Below, one piece after another: positions 1-7,612 of a stretch of 15,923 bases of DNA. The notes below the pieces were generated by a model. That model was given only the letters and a program-made list of their open reading frames with translations. It did no database searches and was not told the origin of the DNA. The position numbers were made by a program, and so were the translations under genes. The stretch is from JAIEPT01 sp038217425. GTDB taxonomy: Bacteria; Planctomycetota; Planctomycetia; Gemmatales; Gemmataceae. The stretch spans positions 1 to 15,923 of the forward strand of contig JBBQPM010000161.1 in assembly GCA_038217425.1 (NCBI GenBank), read 5' to 3'. Position 1 is the stretch's first letter. Each line of letters begins with the position of its first letter.

Positions 1-1
1 C

Positions 2-1195
2 AAGCTCTACACGGTGGCGTACGACCGCGCCCCCGGTAAGGAAGCATGGCGCCAGCAAGCCCCGGCCAAGCAAATCGAGGCCTATTTCAAAAAAGGCGGG
101 AGCCCGGCGGCGTCGACTCCCGCTACCGACGGCACGCGGATCTTCGCCTTCTTCGGCTCCTGCGGCCTGTTCTGCTATGACTTGGCGGGCAAGGAACTGT
201 GGCATTTCGAGATGCCGACGGCGGTCACGGGGGGCAATTTCGGGACCGGCTCGTCTCCAATCGTCGCCGAGGGAGTCGTCATCGTGGTTCGCGACGAAGT
301 GAAGGGCTCGAAGATCGTCGCCCTCGACGCTTCCACGGGCACGCCCCGATGGCAGAAGGCGCGGTTGTCGCCCAGCTCGTTCACCACTCCGGTCCTGTGG
401 GACACGCCGACCGGCAAGCAGGTTGTCGTGGCCGGCAATGCCCGGCTGCTCGCCTACGACCTGAAGACCGGCGCCGAGAAGTGGTCAGTAAATGGTATTC
501 CCTCCGGGCCCTGTTGCACGCCGGTGGTGGCGGAAGGCCACCTCTTCTTCGCCGGCTGGGCGCCAGGCGGCTCCGAAGACGAATTCAAGATGCCGACCTT
601 CGACGGCCTGCTCATGCAGTTGGATAGTGACAAGGACGGCGCCCTTTCCAGCGGCGAACTCAAGAAGTCCATGTTCGACGACTTCTTCGAGTCGTGGGAT
701 ACGAACAAGGACGGCAAGGTTACCCGGGACGAATGGGACGCCCTGCTCAAGTTCATGTCGGAGGGCAAGAGCGCCGCGCTGGCAGTGAAAGCCGGCGGCG
801 AAGGGGACGTGACCAATTCCCACGTGCTCTGGAAAAAAACAAAGGGACTCCCGCAAGTTTCGTCGGGGATCGTGTACCGCGGCCAGTATGTCATGGTCAA
901 GGACGGCGGCCTAGTCACTGCGTATTCAACGTCAGGCAAGCAGCTTTACGTGCAAGAGCGAGTACTGCCGGAAGGCCCGTACTGGGCCTCGCCGGTCGCC
1001 GCGAACGGATATATCTATTTCACCTCATACACTGACGGCGCCGTCACGGTCCTGAAAGCCGGTGCCGAGTCCCCGCAAGTTGTGGCCCGAAACCCGGCGC
1101 TGGGCGAGTCCGCAGGAGCGACCCCCGCCATCGCCGACAACACCTTGTACCTCCGAACCCAGGGGCACCTTTATGCGTTCTCGGAGAAAAAATAA
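2..1195 (+). CDS. PQQ-like beta-propeller protein with two EF-hands (5' end missing)
   Basis: The reading frame is open from the first complete codon, so the true start lies upstream; the GTG at 14 is only the first start codon inside the window. Degenerate propeller repeats of the form [A/C]YDL.TG.E.W are visible (FCYDLAGKELW, VALDASTGTPRW, LAYDLKTGAEKW, and a weaker TAYSTSGKQLY). They match the PQQ/BamB-like fold found in many exported planctomycete proteins. Between blades, at about residues 208-219 and 233-244 counted from the first codon shown, are two canonical calcium loops, DSDKDGALSSGE and DTNKDGKVTRDE, with acidic residues at positions 1, 3, 5 and 12 or their usual substitutes. The family is normally exported and binds ligands or scaffolds other proteins. 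The substrate is unknown, and no PQQ-dehydrogenase active site can be recognised in this part. The gene ends with TAA, followed closely by two tiny ORFs. Confidence 0.85.
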   Translation, partial: KLYTVAYDRAPGKEAWRQQAPAKQIEAYFKKGGSPAASTPATDGTRIFAFFGSCGLFCYDLAGKELWHFEMPTAVTGGNFGTGSSPIVAEGVVIVVRDEVKGSKIVALDASTGTPRWQKARLSPSSFTTPVLWDTPTGKQVVVAGNARLLAYDLKTGAEKWSVNGIPSGPCCTPVVAEGHLFFAGWAPGGSEDEFKMPTFDGLLMQLDSDKDGALSSGELKKSMFDDFFESWDTNKDGKVTRDEWDALLKFMSEGKSAALAVKAGGEGDVTNSHVLWKKTKGLPQVSSGIVYRGQYVMVKDGGLVTAYSTSGKQLYVQERVLPEGPYWASPVAANGYIYFTSYTDGAVTVLKAGAESPQVVARNPALGESAGATPAIADNTLYLRTQGHLYAFSEKK

Positions 1196-1204
1196 GAGCC
1201 TCTG

Positions 1205-1309
1205 ATGGGCGGGTCACTGATGATTGTCACCGCCGGCGCGATCGAGATGCCGCCGGGAGAGGCAAAAGTCGCTGAGGTTTCCGCCGACGGTCGGTTCGAG
1301 GGGGGCTGA
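1205..1309 (+). CDS. Candidate small ORF, 34 aa
   Basis: This ATG lies 9 bases after the propeller gene's TAA and in the same frame, so read-through would extend that protein. It encodes 34 residues beginning MGGSLMIVTAGAIEMP and ends in TGA, which overlaps the ATG of the next tiny ORF (TGATG). No Shine-Dalgarno sequence is clear, and I do not recognise the peptide. It may be a real coupled leader peptide, the debris of a longer gene, or chance. The overlap and the position just downstream of a gene are the only support. Confidence 0.25.
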   Translation: MGGSLMIVTAGAIEMPPGEAKVAEVSADGRFEGG

Positions 1310-1464
1310 TGCTGGGGGTCGCGATGACATTGCTCTTGGGGGCGGGTCTGCCTCTGGGAGAACTCCTGCTCGTCGGCCTCGCTCGGCCCGGGACCGCGGA
1401 CAACCTTTGGAAGAGCGTTCAGCCGACGTTGAGGGAGCACGCCCAGCAATCGCTGATGAAGTAA
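1309..1464 (+). CDS. Candidate small membrane protein, 51 aa
   Basis: It starts at the ATG inside a TGATG overlap with the preceding 34-aa ORF, the usual arrangement for translational coupling. The first 24 residues are strongly hydrophobic (MLGVAMTLLLGAGLPLGELL and onward), enough for one membrane segment. They are followed by a polar tail with RPGTADNLWKSVQPTLREHA. No family is recognised. The amphipathic tail after a single hydrophobic helix is typical of small membrane proteins, but a degraded fragment of a larger gene would look the same. It sits in a 399-base gap between the convergent propeller and DUF1501 genes; the rest of that gap (1465-1594) shows nothing I can support. Confidence 0.35.
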   Translation: MLGVAMTLLLGAGLPLGELLLVGLARPGTADNLWKSVQPTLREHAQQSLMK

Positions 1465-1594
1465 GTAACGCCAGGCAACTTGAATCATTCCTACGAAGTG
1501 TCTTGCACCAACCCCAGGCAAACGGAAATGTCGCCCCAGCCATGGAAGGGAAGGGACGACATTCAGCACCTTGGCATCGGCCAGATCCAACTCC

Positions 1595-2965
1595 TTACGC
1601 GATGATCTCGCGCATCACGCGGCCGGCGACGTCGGTGAGGCGGAAATCGCGGCCGGCGTAGCGGTACGTCAGACGTTCGTGATTCATGCCGAGCTGGTTA
1701 AGGATCGTGGCGTGCAGGTCGTTGACGTGGATCTTGTTTTCTTCCGCGGCGGTACCGAGGTCATTGGTGGCGCCGTAGCGCATGCCGCCTTTGATGCCGC
1801 CGCCGGCCATGAAGTAGGAATAGCCGCCGCCGTTATGGTCTCGGCCGGAGCTGTTGCCCTGGCGCGTCGCGGTTCGCCCGAACTCGCCGCCCCAGACGAT
1901 GAGGGTTTCGTCGAGCATGCCGCGCTGCTTGAGGTCGGTGAGGAGGGCCGCGATGGGCTGATCGATATTGCGGATGCCGTTCGCAATCGCCGAGCCGATG
2001 TTGGCGTGATGATCCCAGCCCCCTTGATTGATCTCGATGAAGCGGACGCCCGCCTCGGCCATCTTGCGGGCCAGCAGGCACTGGGTGCCAAACGCGGTTC
2101 GGCCGTACATTTCCAGGGTGCGCGAGGTTTCGCCGCTCACATCCATGACGCGGGGCAGGCCCGATTGCATTCGGAAGCCGCGTTCGTACGATTCGATGAC
2201 GCCTTCGAGTTCGGTGTTGACCTGGACCTGCTGGAGCAGATCGCGGTTGAGCGTCTGCGTGAAGTCGAGTTGTTGGCGCTGCTGGGTGGCGCTGAGGCGC
2301 GGATTGCGGATGTTGGGGATGGCTTCGCCGCGGTTGCCGAGGGTGAGGGGCGTGCCTTCGAAGGAAGACGGCAGGAAGCCGGAGGAGTAGTTTTTGGAGC
2401 CGCCGATATTGCCGCCGAGCGGATTGAGGACGACGAAGCCGGGCAGATCCCGACTTTCGCTACCGAGACCGTAGGTAATCCAGGAGCCGACGGAGGGCCG
2501 GGCGAGGCGGAAGTTGCCGGTGTGCATGAGCACGGTGCCCTGGGCGTGGATCGAGGTATCGCTGTACATGCCGTTGAGGAGGCAGAGATCGTCGGCGTGT
2601 TGGCTCAGGTTGGTGAAGAGCGAGGACATCGGCAGGCCGCTTTGGCCGTAAAAGCGGAAGGGGTGCGGCGACTTCATGAGCACGCCGGCGCGGTTGAGTC
2701 GCTGCTGATCGTAGCTGGCGGGGAGGGGGGAGCCGTCGTAGCGGATCAAGCTGGGCTTGTAGTCAAACGTATCGAGGTGCGAGGGCCCCCCTTGCATGAA
2801 CATGAAGATCACGCGTTTGGCCTTGCCGGGGAAATGGCTGGGCCGAGGATCGAGCGGGCTGCGGACTTCGGGGGCGGCGCTGGCCTGCGAGGCGAGGCCC
2901 TTGAGAGCGAGATAACCGAATCCGCAGGAGGCGGATTGCAGCAGTTGTCGGCGAGTCGTTTGCAT
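1595..2965 (-). CDS. DUF1501 family protein, Tat-exported
   Basis: A 456-residue protein of the DUF1501 family, which is hugely expanded in planctomycetes and related to the alkaline phosphatase/sulfatase superfamily. The N-terminus has a twin-arginine motif (TRRQLLQ, residues 4-10) and a hydrophobic stretch ending ASQASAAPE, so export in folded form by Tat is expected. Family landmarks are FMFMQGGPSHLDTFDYKP (about 54-71), GGWDHH (315-320), WGGEFGRT (358-365) and GRDHN (374-378); their Asp/His residues are the likely metal ligands. The start is supported by GGAG six bases upstream. The biochemical role of DUF1501 proteins is unknown. They are nearly always encoded next to a PSCyt1/DUF1549/DUF1553 gene, as here, and the pair is probably co-transcribed across the 166-base gap. 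Confidence 0.93.
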   Translation of the reverse strand: MQTTRRQLLQSASCGFGYLALKGLASQASAAPEVRSPLDPRPSHFPGKAKRVIFMFMQGGPSHLDTFDYKPSLIRYDGSPLPASYDQQRLNRAGVLMKSPHPFRFYGQSGLPMSSLFTNLSQHADDLCLLNGMYSDTSIHAQGTVLMHTGNFRLARPSVGSWITYGLGSESRDLPGFVVLNPLGGNIGGSKNYSSGFLPSSFEGTPLTLGNRGEAIPNIRNPRLSATQQRQQLDFTQTLNRDLLQQVQVNTELEGVIESYERGFRMQSGLPRVMDVSGETSRTLEMYGRTAFGTQCLLARKMAEAGVRFIEINQGGWDHHANIGSAIANGIRNIDQPIAALLTDLKQRGMLDETLIVWGGEFGRTATRQGNSSGRDHNGGGYSYFMAGGGIKGGMRYGATNDLGTAAEENKIHVNDLHATILNQLGMNHERLTYRYAGRDFRLTDVAGRVMREIIA

Positions 2966-3010
2966 GACAATCTCCGGTAGGGAGGATGGTTACAAATAAT
3001 ACAAATTCCA

Positions 3011-3115
3011 GCCACAGAGAGCACAGAGGACACCGAGAAGAAGCAAGAAGAATCCGGTACAAACATCTCGAAGCATGTCTTTTGAATTCTCTGAGTCCTC
3101 TGTGCTCTCTGTGGC
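3011..3115. repeat. Inverted pair of a CTCTGTG-type interspersed repeat
   Basis: Two perfectly complementary 21-base arms, 3011-3031 (starting GCCACAGAGAGCAC) and 3095-3115 (ending GTGCTCTCTGTGGC), are separated by 63 bases. They fill most of the gap between the DUF1553 and DUF1501 genes. The core CTCTGTG-N-TCTCTGTGGC type is, to my knowledge, widespread as an unexplained dispersed repeat in unrelated bacteria. Here the two copies face each other and could form a long hairpin in the minus-strand transcript or a cruciform in the DNA. Confidence 0.8.
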
Positions 3116-3131
3116 TAATTATTCCGCGAAA

Positions 3132-5327
3132 CTAGCGTACGTAGCGGAACTCCGCGGACTGGAACAGGGATTGACTCAGGCTCCGCCAGGCGGAATGCGT
3201 CACCTGGTCGGCGCTGCCGGAGTAGGTTTTCGCGTGCTCGGCCAGAAAGGCGAGAGCGGTCTGCGTCTCCGCGGACGTCGGTTGGCGCGAGAGGACGAGT
3301 TCAAACGCCAGGGCGACGCGGGCTGGGTCGTCGGACTTGGCGTTGAGAATGCGGGTCGCGAGCCGATCCGATTGCGCGATGACAAACGGGTTGTTCATCA
3401 TAAACAGCGCCTGCGTCGGAATGGTGGTGACATCGCGTTTACCGAAGACCAGGCTCGGGTCGGCGAAGTCGAAGACGCGCATCATCTCGTGGACGTTCTC
3501 GCGAACGACCGAGAGGTAAACGCTGCGATGGTTGTGCTCGGGGACAGAGTTCGGACTTTGCTTCTTCTTGACTTCGGGAGGAGCGACCGAACCCTTGAGC
3601 GGCTCGGCGTCCAGCTGGCCGCTGGCGAGGAGAATCGAATCGCGAATGGACTCGGCGTCGAGCCGACGCAGCGTACGGCGCCAAAGGTAGAAGTTCTCCG
3701 GATCCTTCTCGAACTTCGCTTCGTCGTACTTGCCGTCGAGCTGATACGCCCGCGACAGCACCAGCTCACGGATGGTCTTCTTCACCGACCAGCCGTTGTC
3801 GATCAGACGCAGGGCCAAATGGTTGAGCAGTTCGGGATTGGAGCACGGCTCGCTCATGGAGCCGAAATTATCGGGCGTCGGCACGAGTCCTCGGCCAAAC
3901 AGATGCTGCCAGATACGGTTGGCCATGACGCGCGCGGTAAGCGGGTTGTCCGCGTTGGCGATCCAGTGGGCGAGCTGAAGCCGGCCCGATTCGCCCGACT
4001 TGATGTCGAGGGGTTTGCCGAAGACCGCGGGGATGTTGCGGTCGACGCGTTCGCCCAGTTGTGTGACGTCGCCGCGGATGCAGATGTTACATTCATTGAC
4101 CTTGGCGTCGGCGACGCCCATGAAGGGCCCGGCGACCTGCGGGAGATCAGCGGCGTTCTTGTTCTTCTTGTTGGCACCCGCGTTCTTGGCGCCGCCGCCG
4201 CCCCCCAGATTGACGGCGGTGCTGCGGAAGATGCCGGCCAGGGCGTAGTAATCTTTCGTTGAGATCGGGTCGAACTTGTGATCGTGGCAGCGGGCGCAGC
4301 TGATGGTGATGCCGAGGAAACCTTGCGAGAGCGCGTCGATCTGTTCGTCGATGTTGTCCATCACAACTTGCAGCGTCGCCTGCTGCGTCTGCAATCGGCC
4401 CATGACCAGGAAGCCGGTACCAATCTTCAGGCGTTCACGCTCTTCGGGTGTTTTTGCAGGGAGCAGATCGCCGGCGATTTGCGCCTTCACGAAGGCGTCG
4501 TACGGCATGTCGTTATTGAACGCGGCGATGACCCAGTCGCGGTAACGGTGGGCATAGGGGTAATTCTGACCGTACTTGACGACGCCGGAGTTCTCGGCGT
4601 AGTGCGCGACATCGAGCCAGTGCCGGCCCCAGCGTTCGCCGAAATGGGGCGAGCCGAGCAGACGATCGATGAGATCCTCGAGCGCGACCTTCGGGTTCTT
4701 GGCGTGCGCGGCCAAGAAGTCGTCGGCTTCGGCGGGCGTCGGCGGCAGGCCGACAAGATCGAACGACAGCCGGCGGATGAGCGTGCGCGGATCGGCGTCC
4801 CCGTTGGGGACGATCCCCTTCTCCTCGAGCTTGGCGAGAATGTGGCGATCGACGTCGGACTTGGGCCAGGCGTTGTTCTTGACCGCGGGAGCCGGGGTTG
4901 GAATCGGCTTTTGAAACACCCAGGTCGGCTGGGTGCTGTCCCACTTCTTGGCAACTGCGTCTTTTTCACGCGGGTCGGGGGCGCCGATCTTGATCCAGTA
5001 GGCGAAGTCTTCGATGACGGCCTTGGAGAGCTTCGTCTTGGGCGGCATCTTCAGCGAATCGTGCCGCAGAGCTTCCAGCAGCAGGCTATCATCTGGCCGA
5101 CCCGCAACGAACGACGGGCCGCTCTTGCCTCCCTTGAGGAAACCCTCCCGATGGTCGAGCACCAATCCGCCCTTGGCTTTGCCGTCGGACGCATGGCATT
5201 CGTAGCACTGGGCGATGAGCACGGGGCGGATCTTCTTTTCGAAAAGCTCCAGCCCCTTCGCGTCTTGCGCGTAAGCGGGGACGCCCACGAGCAGAAATCC
5301 GAGAGCAAGATAGCGGGGAGCGAGCAT
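3132..5327 (-). CDS. PSCyt1-DUF1549-DUF1553 (PSD1) secreted cytochrome-like protein
   Basis: This 731-residue protein has the full planctomycete architecture. It begins with a Sec signal peptide (MLAPRYLALGFLLVGVPAYA), followed by a cytochrome c-like PSCyt1 domain with heme-binding CYECH at residues 41-45. A DUF1549 domain contains a second CxxCH, CARCH, at 344-348, and a C-terminal DUF1553 domain has the typical VTTIPTQALFMMNNPF stretch. A low-complexity Gly/Asn/Lys insertion lies just after the second heme-like motif. The ATG at 5327 is chosen because AAGGAG precedes it by six bases and the signal peptide begins there; the frame stays open for 32 more codons upstream. The function is not established; covalent heme and a periplasmic location are inferred from the motifs. 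It lies upstream of, and is probably co-transcribed with, the DUF1501 gene. Confidence 0.93.
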   Translation of the reverse strand: MLAPRYLALGFLLVGVPAYAQDAKGLELFEKKIRPVLIAQCYECHASDGKAKGGLVLDHREGFLKGGKSGPSFVAGRPDDSLLLEALRHDSLKMPPKTKLSKAVIEDFAYWIKIGAPDPREKDAVAKKWDSTQPTWVFQKPIPTPAPAVKNNAWPKSDVDRHILAKLEEKGIVPNGDADPRTLIRRLSFDLVGLPPTPAEADDFLAAHAKNPKVALEDLIDRLLGSPHFGERWGRHWLDVAHYAENSGVVKYGQNYPYAHRYRDWVIAAFNNDMPYDAFVKAQIAGDLLPAKTPEERERLKIGTGFLVMGRLQTQQATLQVVMDNIDEQIDALSQGFLGITISCARCHDHKFDPISTKDYYALAGIFRSTAVNLGGGGGAKNAGANKKNKNAADLPQVAGPFMGVADAKVNECNICIRGDVTQLGERVDRNIPAVFGKPLDIKSGESGRLQLAHWIANADNPLTARVMANRIWQHLFGRGLVPTPDNFGSMSEPCSNPELLNHLALRLIDNGWSVKKTIRELVLSRAYQLDGKYDEAKFEKDPENFYLWRRTLRRLDAESIRDSILLASGQLDAEPLKGSVAPPEVKKKQSPNSVPEHNHRSVYLSVVRENVHEMMRVFDFADPSLVFGKRDVTTIPTQALFMMNNPFVIAQSDRLATRILNAKSDDPARVALAFELVLSRQPTSAETQTALAFLAEHAKTYSGSADQVTHSAWRSLSQSLFQSAEFRYVR

Positions 5328-5441
5328 CTGAAGCTCCTTGCAGGCAGAAACGAGATTTAGAGTGCAATAGACATTAAACCGTCCGGGAGCGAAAAGGTTT
5401 CGGAAGATGGACAAGAAATCCATTTGAAAGCGGGAAAACGC

Positions 5442-5481
5442 AAAAGAACGCGATCTCGAACTCTCGAGATCGCGTTCTTTT
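5442..5481 (-). terminator. Perfect 18-bp hairpin terminator
   Basis: An uninterrupted 18-bp inverted repeat (5442-5459 with 5464-5481) encloses a four-base loop. The stem begins AAAAGAACGCGATCTCGA, so each strand ends the hairpin in TTTT. It lies 21 bases past the stop of the three-repeat exported gene on the minus strand and is read as that gene's intrinsic terminator. The symmetry means it could also stop transcription coming from the left on the plus strand. Confidence 0.85.
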
Positions 5482-5502
5482 CATTCCGCGTCGATTCCGA
5501 GT

Positions 5503-6354
5503 TTACTTTCGGCGATTGACGAAGATACGGTTGGCAATGCTGCGGCGATCGCGCACGTTGTATTGCACTCGCAACTCTTGACCTGTCTGGATATCCTGCA
5601 ACTTATACGGCTGGTTATCCTGAAGGTAGACCGTCTGCGGGGCCAGTTCGATGATCACTTCCTTCTTGTCGGCGGTGCGAATGACGACCTGGTTTTGTCC
5701 GACGACGCGAACCACAACGCCTTCGACCAGCGAACCTTCCGCCGGCGGAGCCGGCTCGGTCCCGGTGCTTTGGGTCACGACGGAAATTTCTTCAACCCAA
5801 TACTGGTTGTCGCGATCGACGTAGTAGGTTTCGATCGGCGTATTGACCTGAAGCTCCGTCAGCTTGATGGGTTGACCGTTTCGCATAAACCGGCCGTTCT
5901 TTTGAACGTACAGGACGACTTCTTTATTGTCCGGACCGACGACGATCACTTGGTTGTTCGGCTCATTGACACGTACCACGCGGCCGCGAAAAATCTTCCG
6001 ATTGGTCGTGTTGTTGTCTGGGGGAGCCGCAGTCGTTTCGGCAACCTGGAAGGAGTTGGCGATGTAGTTGCCTCCCTGGACTACATAGCCGACGTCGATG
6101 CTCGTGCCCGTTCGCAGATCCGCGAAGGCGCCTGCTTTTCCATTCACTACATATTTTGTCGTAGGCGAGGAGGTCAAAATGACTTCCTTGTTATCAACCG
6201 TCCGGACCACGACTCGGTTGTTCCCTTCGGTGCGCACGATTTTGCCGCGCAGCGTGGATGCCGCGCCCGGTTGCACCTGCACGACCTGAGCCGAGAGGGT
6301 GCCGACCAACAGGGTGACTGCGCCGACTGCCAGGGAAAAGATCAAACGTTTCAT
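5503..6354 (-). CDS. Exported protein with three tandem copies of a beta-rich domain
   Basis: A 283-residue protein with a signal peptide (MKRLIFSLAVGAVTLLVGTL, then SAQ). Three homologous units of about 70 residues follow, at roughly 34-104, 119-193 and 208-279. Each unit reads [R/E]G.[IV]VR......VVVR..DNKEVI..., then a NG/DNQ turn, L..[IL].TG..I.V.Y, and I.N.F.V, the alternation expected of small beta barrels. They resemble DUF5666-like OB-type repeats, but I cannot assign a family with certainty. There are no cysteines and no catalytic motifs. The ATG at 6354 is preferred over the longer frame because GGAGG stands seven bases upstream and it begins the signal peptide. The gene is flanked by a strong terminator and is probably monocistronic. 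A periplasmic or surface scaffold role is a guess. Confidence 0.8.
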   Translation of the reverse strand: MKRLIFSLAVGAVTLLVGTLSAQVVQVQPGAASTLRGKIVRTEGNNRVVVRTVDNKEVILTSSPTTKYVVNGKAGAFADLRTGTSIDVGYVVQGGNYIANSFQVAETTAAPPDNNTTNRKIFRGRVVRVNEPNNQVIVVGPDNKEVVLYVQKNGRFMRNGQPIKLTELQVNTPIETYYVDRDNQYWVEEISVVTQSTGTEPAPPAEGSLVEGVVVRVVGQNQVVIRTADKKEVIIELAPQTVYLQDNQPYKLQDIQTGQELRVQYNVRDRRSIANRIFVNRRK

Positions 6355-6403
6355 GAGAAATCCTCCAACGAAGTTCAGTGTCCTCGAAAAACCACACGGC
6401 GCC

Positions 6404-6417
6404 ATCTCACCTGAGAT
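6404..6417. promoter_or_regulatory. Possible operator: short inverted repeat upstream of the three-repeat gene
   Basis: ATCTCA and TGAGAT are separated by two bases, about 50 bases upstream of the start of the exported three-repeat gene. This is a sensible position for a repressor site, but six-base arms can arise by chance. The rest of the 260-base gap (6355-6614) shows no gene and no promoter that I can defend. Confidence 0.25.
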
Positions 6418-6614
6418 CGCATTCTCGAGTGGTTCGCTCGGACCGTAGAATGAAGCAACGTGGAAGAAAACGTTCGCAAAGCACGTGCCATCGAAGCAGA
6501 TCGAGCCTATTATCGGCAATCTCGGCAAATTCGGGACTATTTGGCTCTCCGAACTAGGAACTGCGCTGCCCGTTTGGATTCCTCGTGCTTCTCATTCTGG
6601 GACATCACGACGAA

Positions 6615-7586
6615 TCAAATCAATCGGCTCCAGCGCATGGCTTCCAGGAACGCGATCGTCAGCCAACAGACGAGCCCGGCCCCTGCGAACCACGGGTAGA
6701 GTTCCACGAACGGCTGCGTCACCAACGCCGACAGTGCCGAGCGTTCGAGTCCGTCGATCGCGGCCAGGGCGGCTTTCAGGCTCGTTTCGTCGTCGGCGCG
6801 GTAGTAGCCCCCCTGCGAGAGCTGCGCGACCGCAGCGAGCGATGCCTTGATTTTCTCGGCGACCTTGGGATCGCTTTCGCGCGACAGATCCAGCGCGTAG
6901 ATCGGCATCTTGAGGTTCCCTGCCAGCTGCGCTCCTTGACGGGGCGTAAGGGAGCCGGGCACGTTGCTTTCGCCGTCGGTGAGGAGCAGGATCGCCTTGC
7001 GCTTGGCGCGAGCCTTGTCGAGTTCGAGCACGGCCCAGCCCAGGGCGTCGCCGGGGTTGGTGCTCGCTTCGAGCGGATCCTCGCGCGGCTTCTGTGCTTG
7101 CAGGATCTTGAGGGCCGTCGGCACATCAGGCGTGAGCGGACAAACCGTTTCGGGCCGGGCGGCGAAGGCGACGACCGCGACATGGTCGTTTGGCCGACCG
7201 GGGAAGCCATCGCCGCCGAGGAGCAGCTGCGCAAGGATCGTCTGCGCACCCTCGAGGCGGGACGTCTTGCGTTCGCGAAATTCGAAGTCGCGGGCGGCCA
7301 TGCTTTGGCTGACGTCGACCACGAGGGCCAGGGCGATCCCCTCTTGGGACGTGCGCGCGCGATCGGGCCAGCGCGGCCCAGCGACGGCGACGATGAGAAA
7401 CGTCAAGCCGACGAGACGCAGCGTTCGGCCCCAGAACTCAGCGCTACGGGCGTGACCGGTCGGCAGCGCCCGCAACGGCGCGACTTGGGAAAAGAGCATC
7501 GTCCCGCGCCGACGCCAGCGCCACGCCCACAGCGCAAACGGGACGGCGAGCAAGGCCAGCAATGCCCACGGAGCGGCGAACGTCAT
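6615..7586 (-). CDS. BatA-like von Willebrand factor A membrane protein
   Basis: A 323-residue protein with the layout of BatA-type VWA proteins. It has two N-terminal hydrophobic segments (about 4-20 and 57-70), a periplasmic VWA domain, and a C-terminal membrane segment (about 297-313). The MIDAS metal site is intact: DVSQS (D91, S93, S95), T176 and LLTDG (D204). That pattern means Mg2+-dependent protein binding rather than catalysis. In Bat operons such proteins accompany a MoxR ATPase and a DUF58 protein; neither is visible here. The upstream neighbour is instead the divergently transcribed yjbQ, with start codons only 26 bases apart. The N-terminus fits the family start MTFAAPWALL. The gene may be followed by relatives outside the usual operon order, so the exact partner is unknown. 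Confidence 0.88.
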   Translation of the reverse strand: MTFAAPWALLALLAVPFALWAWRWRRRGTMLFSQVAPLRALPTGHARSAEFWGRTLRLVGLTFLIVAVAGPRWPDRARTSQEGIALALVVDVSQSMAARDFEFRERKTSRLEGAQTILAQLLLGGDGFPGRPNDHVAVVAFAARPETVCPLTPDVPTALKILQAQKPREDPLEASTNPGDALGWAVLELDKARAKRKAILLLTDGESNVPGSLTPRQGAQLAGNLKMPIYALDLSRESDPKVAEKIKASLAAVAQLSQGGYYRADDETSLKAALAAIDGLERSALSALVTQPFVELYPWFAGAGLVCWLTIAFLEAMRWSRLI

Positions 7587-7612
7587 GCGGCGATTTTCCT
7601 AAACTAACGCTC

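Noticed and set aside
1465..1590. Minus-strand frame starting DLADAKVLNVVPSLPWLG just after the DUF1501 stop
   Set aside because: It has no usable ribosome site spacing and no known motif, and it continues into the shadow of the small plus-strand ORFs.
1571..2980. 469-codon open frame on the plus strand
   Set aside because: It is the antisense of the DUF1501 gene, whose protein has clear motifs. The frame is open because of GC-rich third positions, and its product has no recognisable domain.
3075..5360. Two long plus-strand open frames (3075-4262, 4278-5360)
   Set aside because: Both are antisense to the PSCyt1/DUF1549/DUF1553 gene and have no ribosome site or motif. The first begins within the CTCTGTG repeat.
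5563..6414. 283-codon plus-strand open frame
   Set aside because: Antisense to the three-repeat exported gene; its composition follows the complement and shows no domain.
6585..7607. 340-codon plus-strand open frame
   Set aside because: Antisense to the VWA gene, which has an intact metal site; the antisense product is Arg-rich without motifs.
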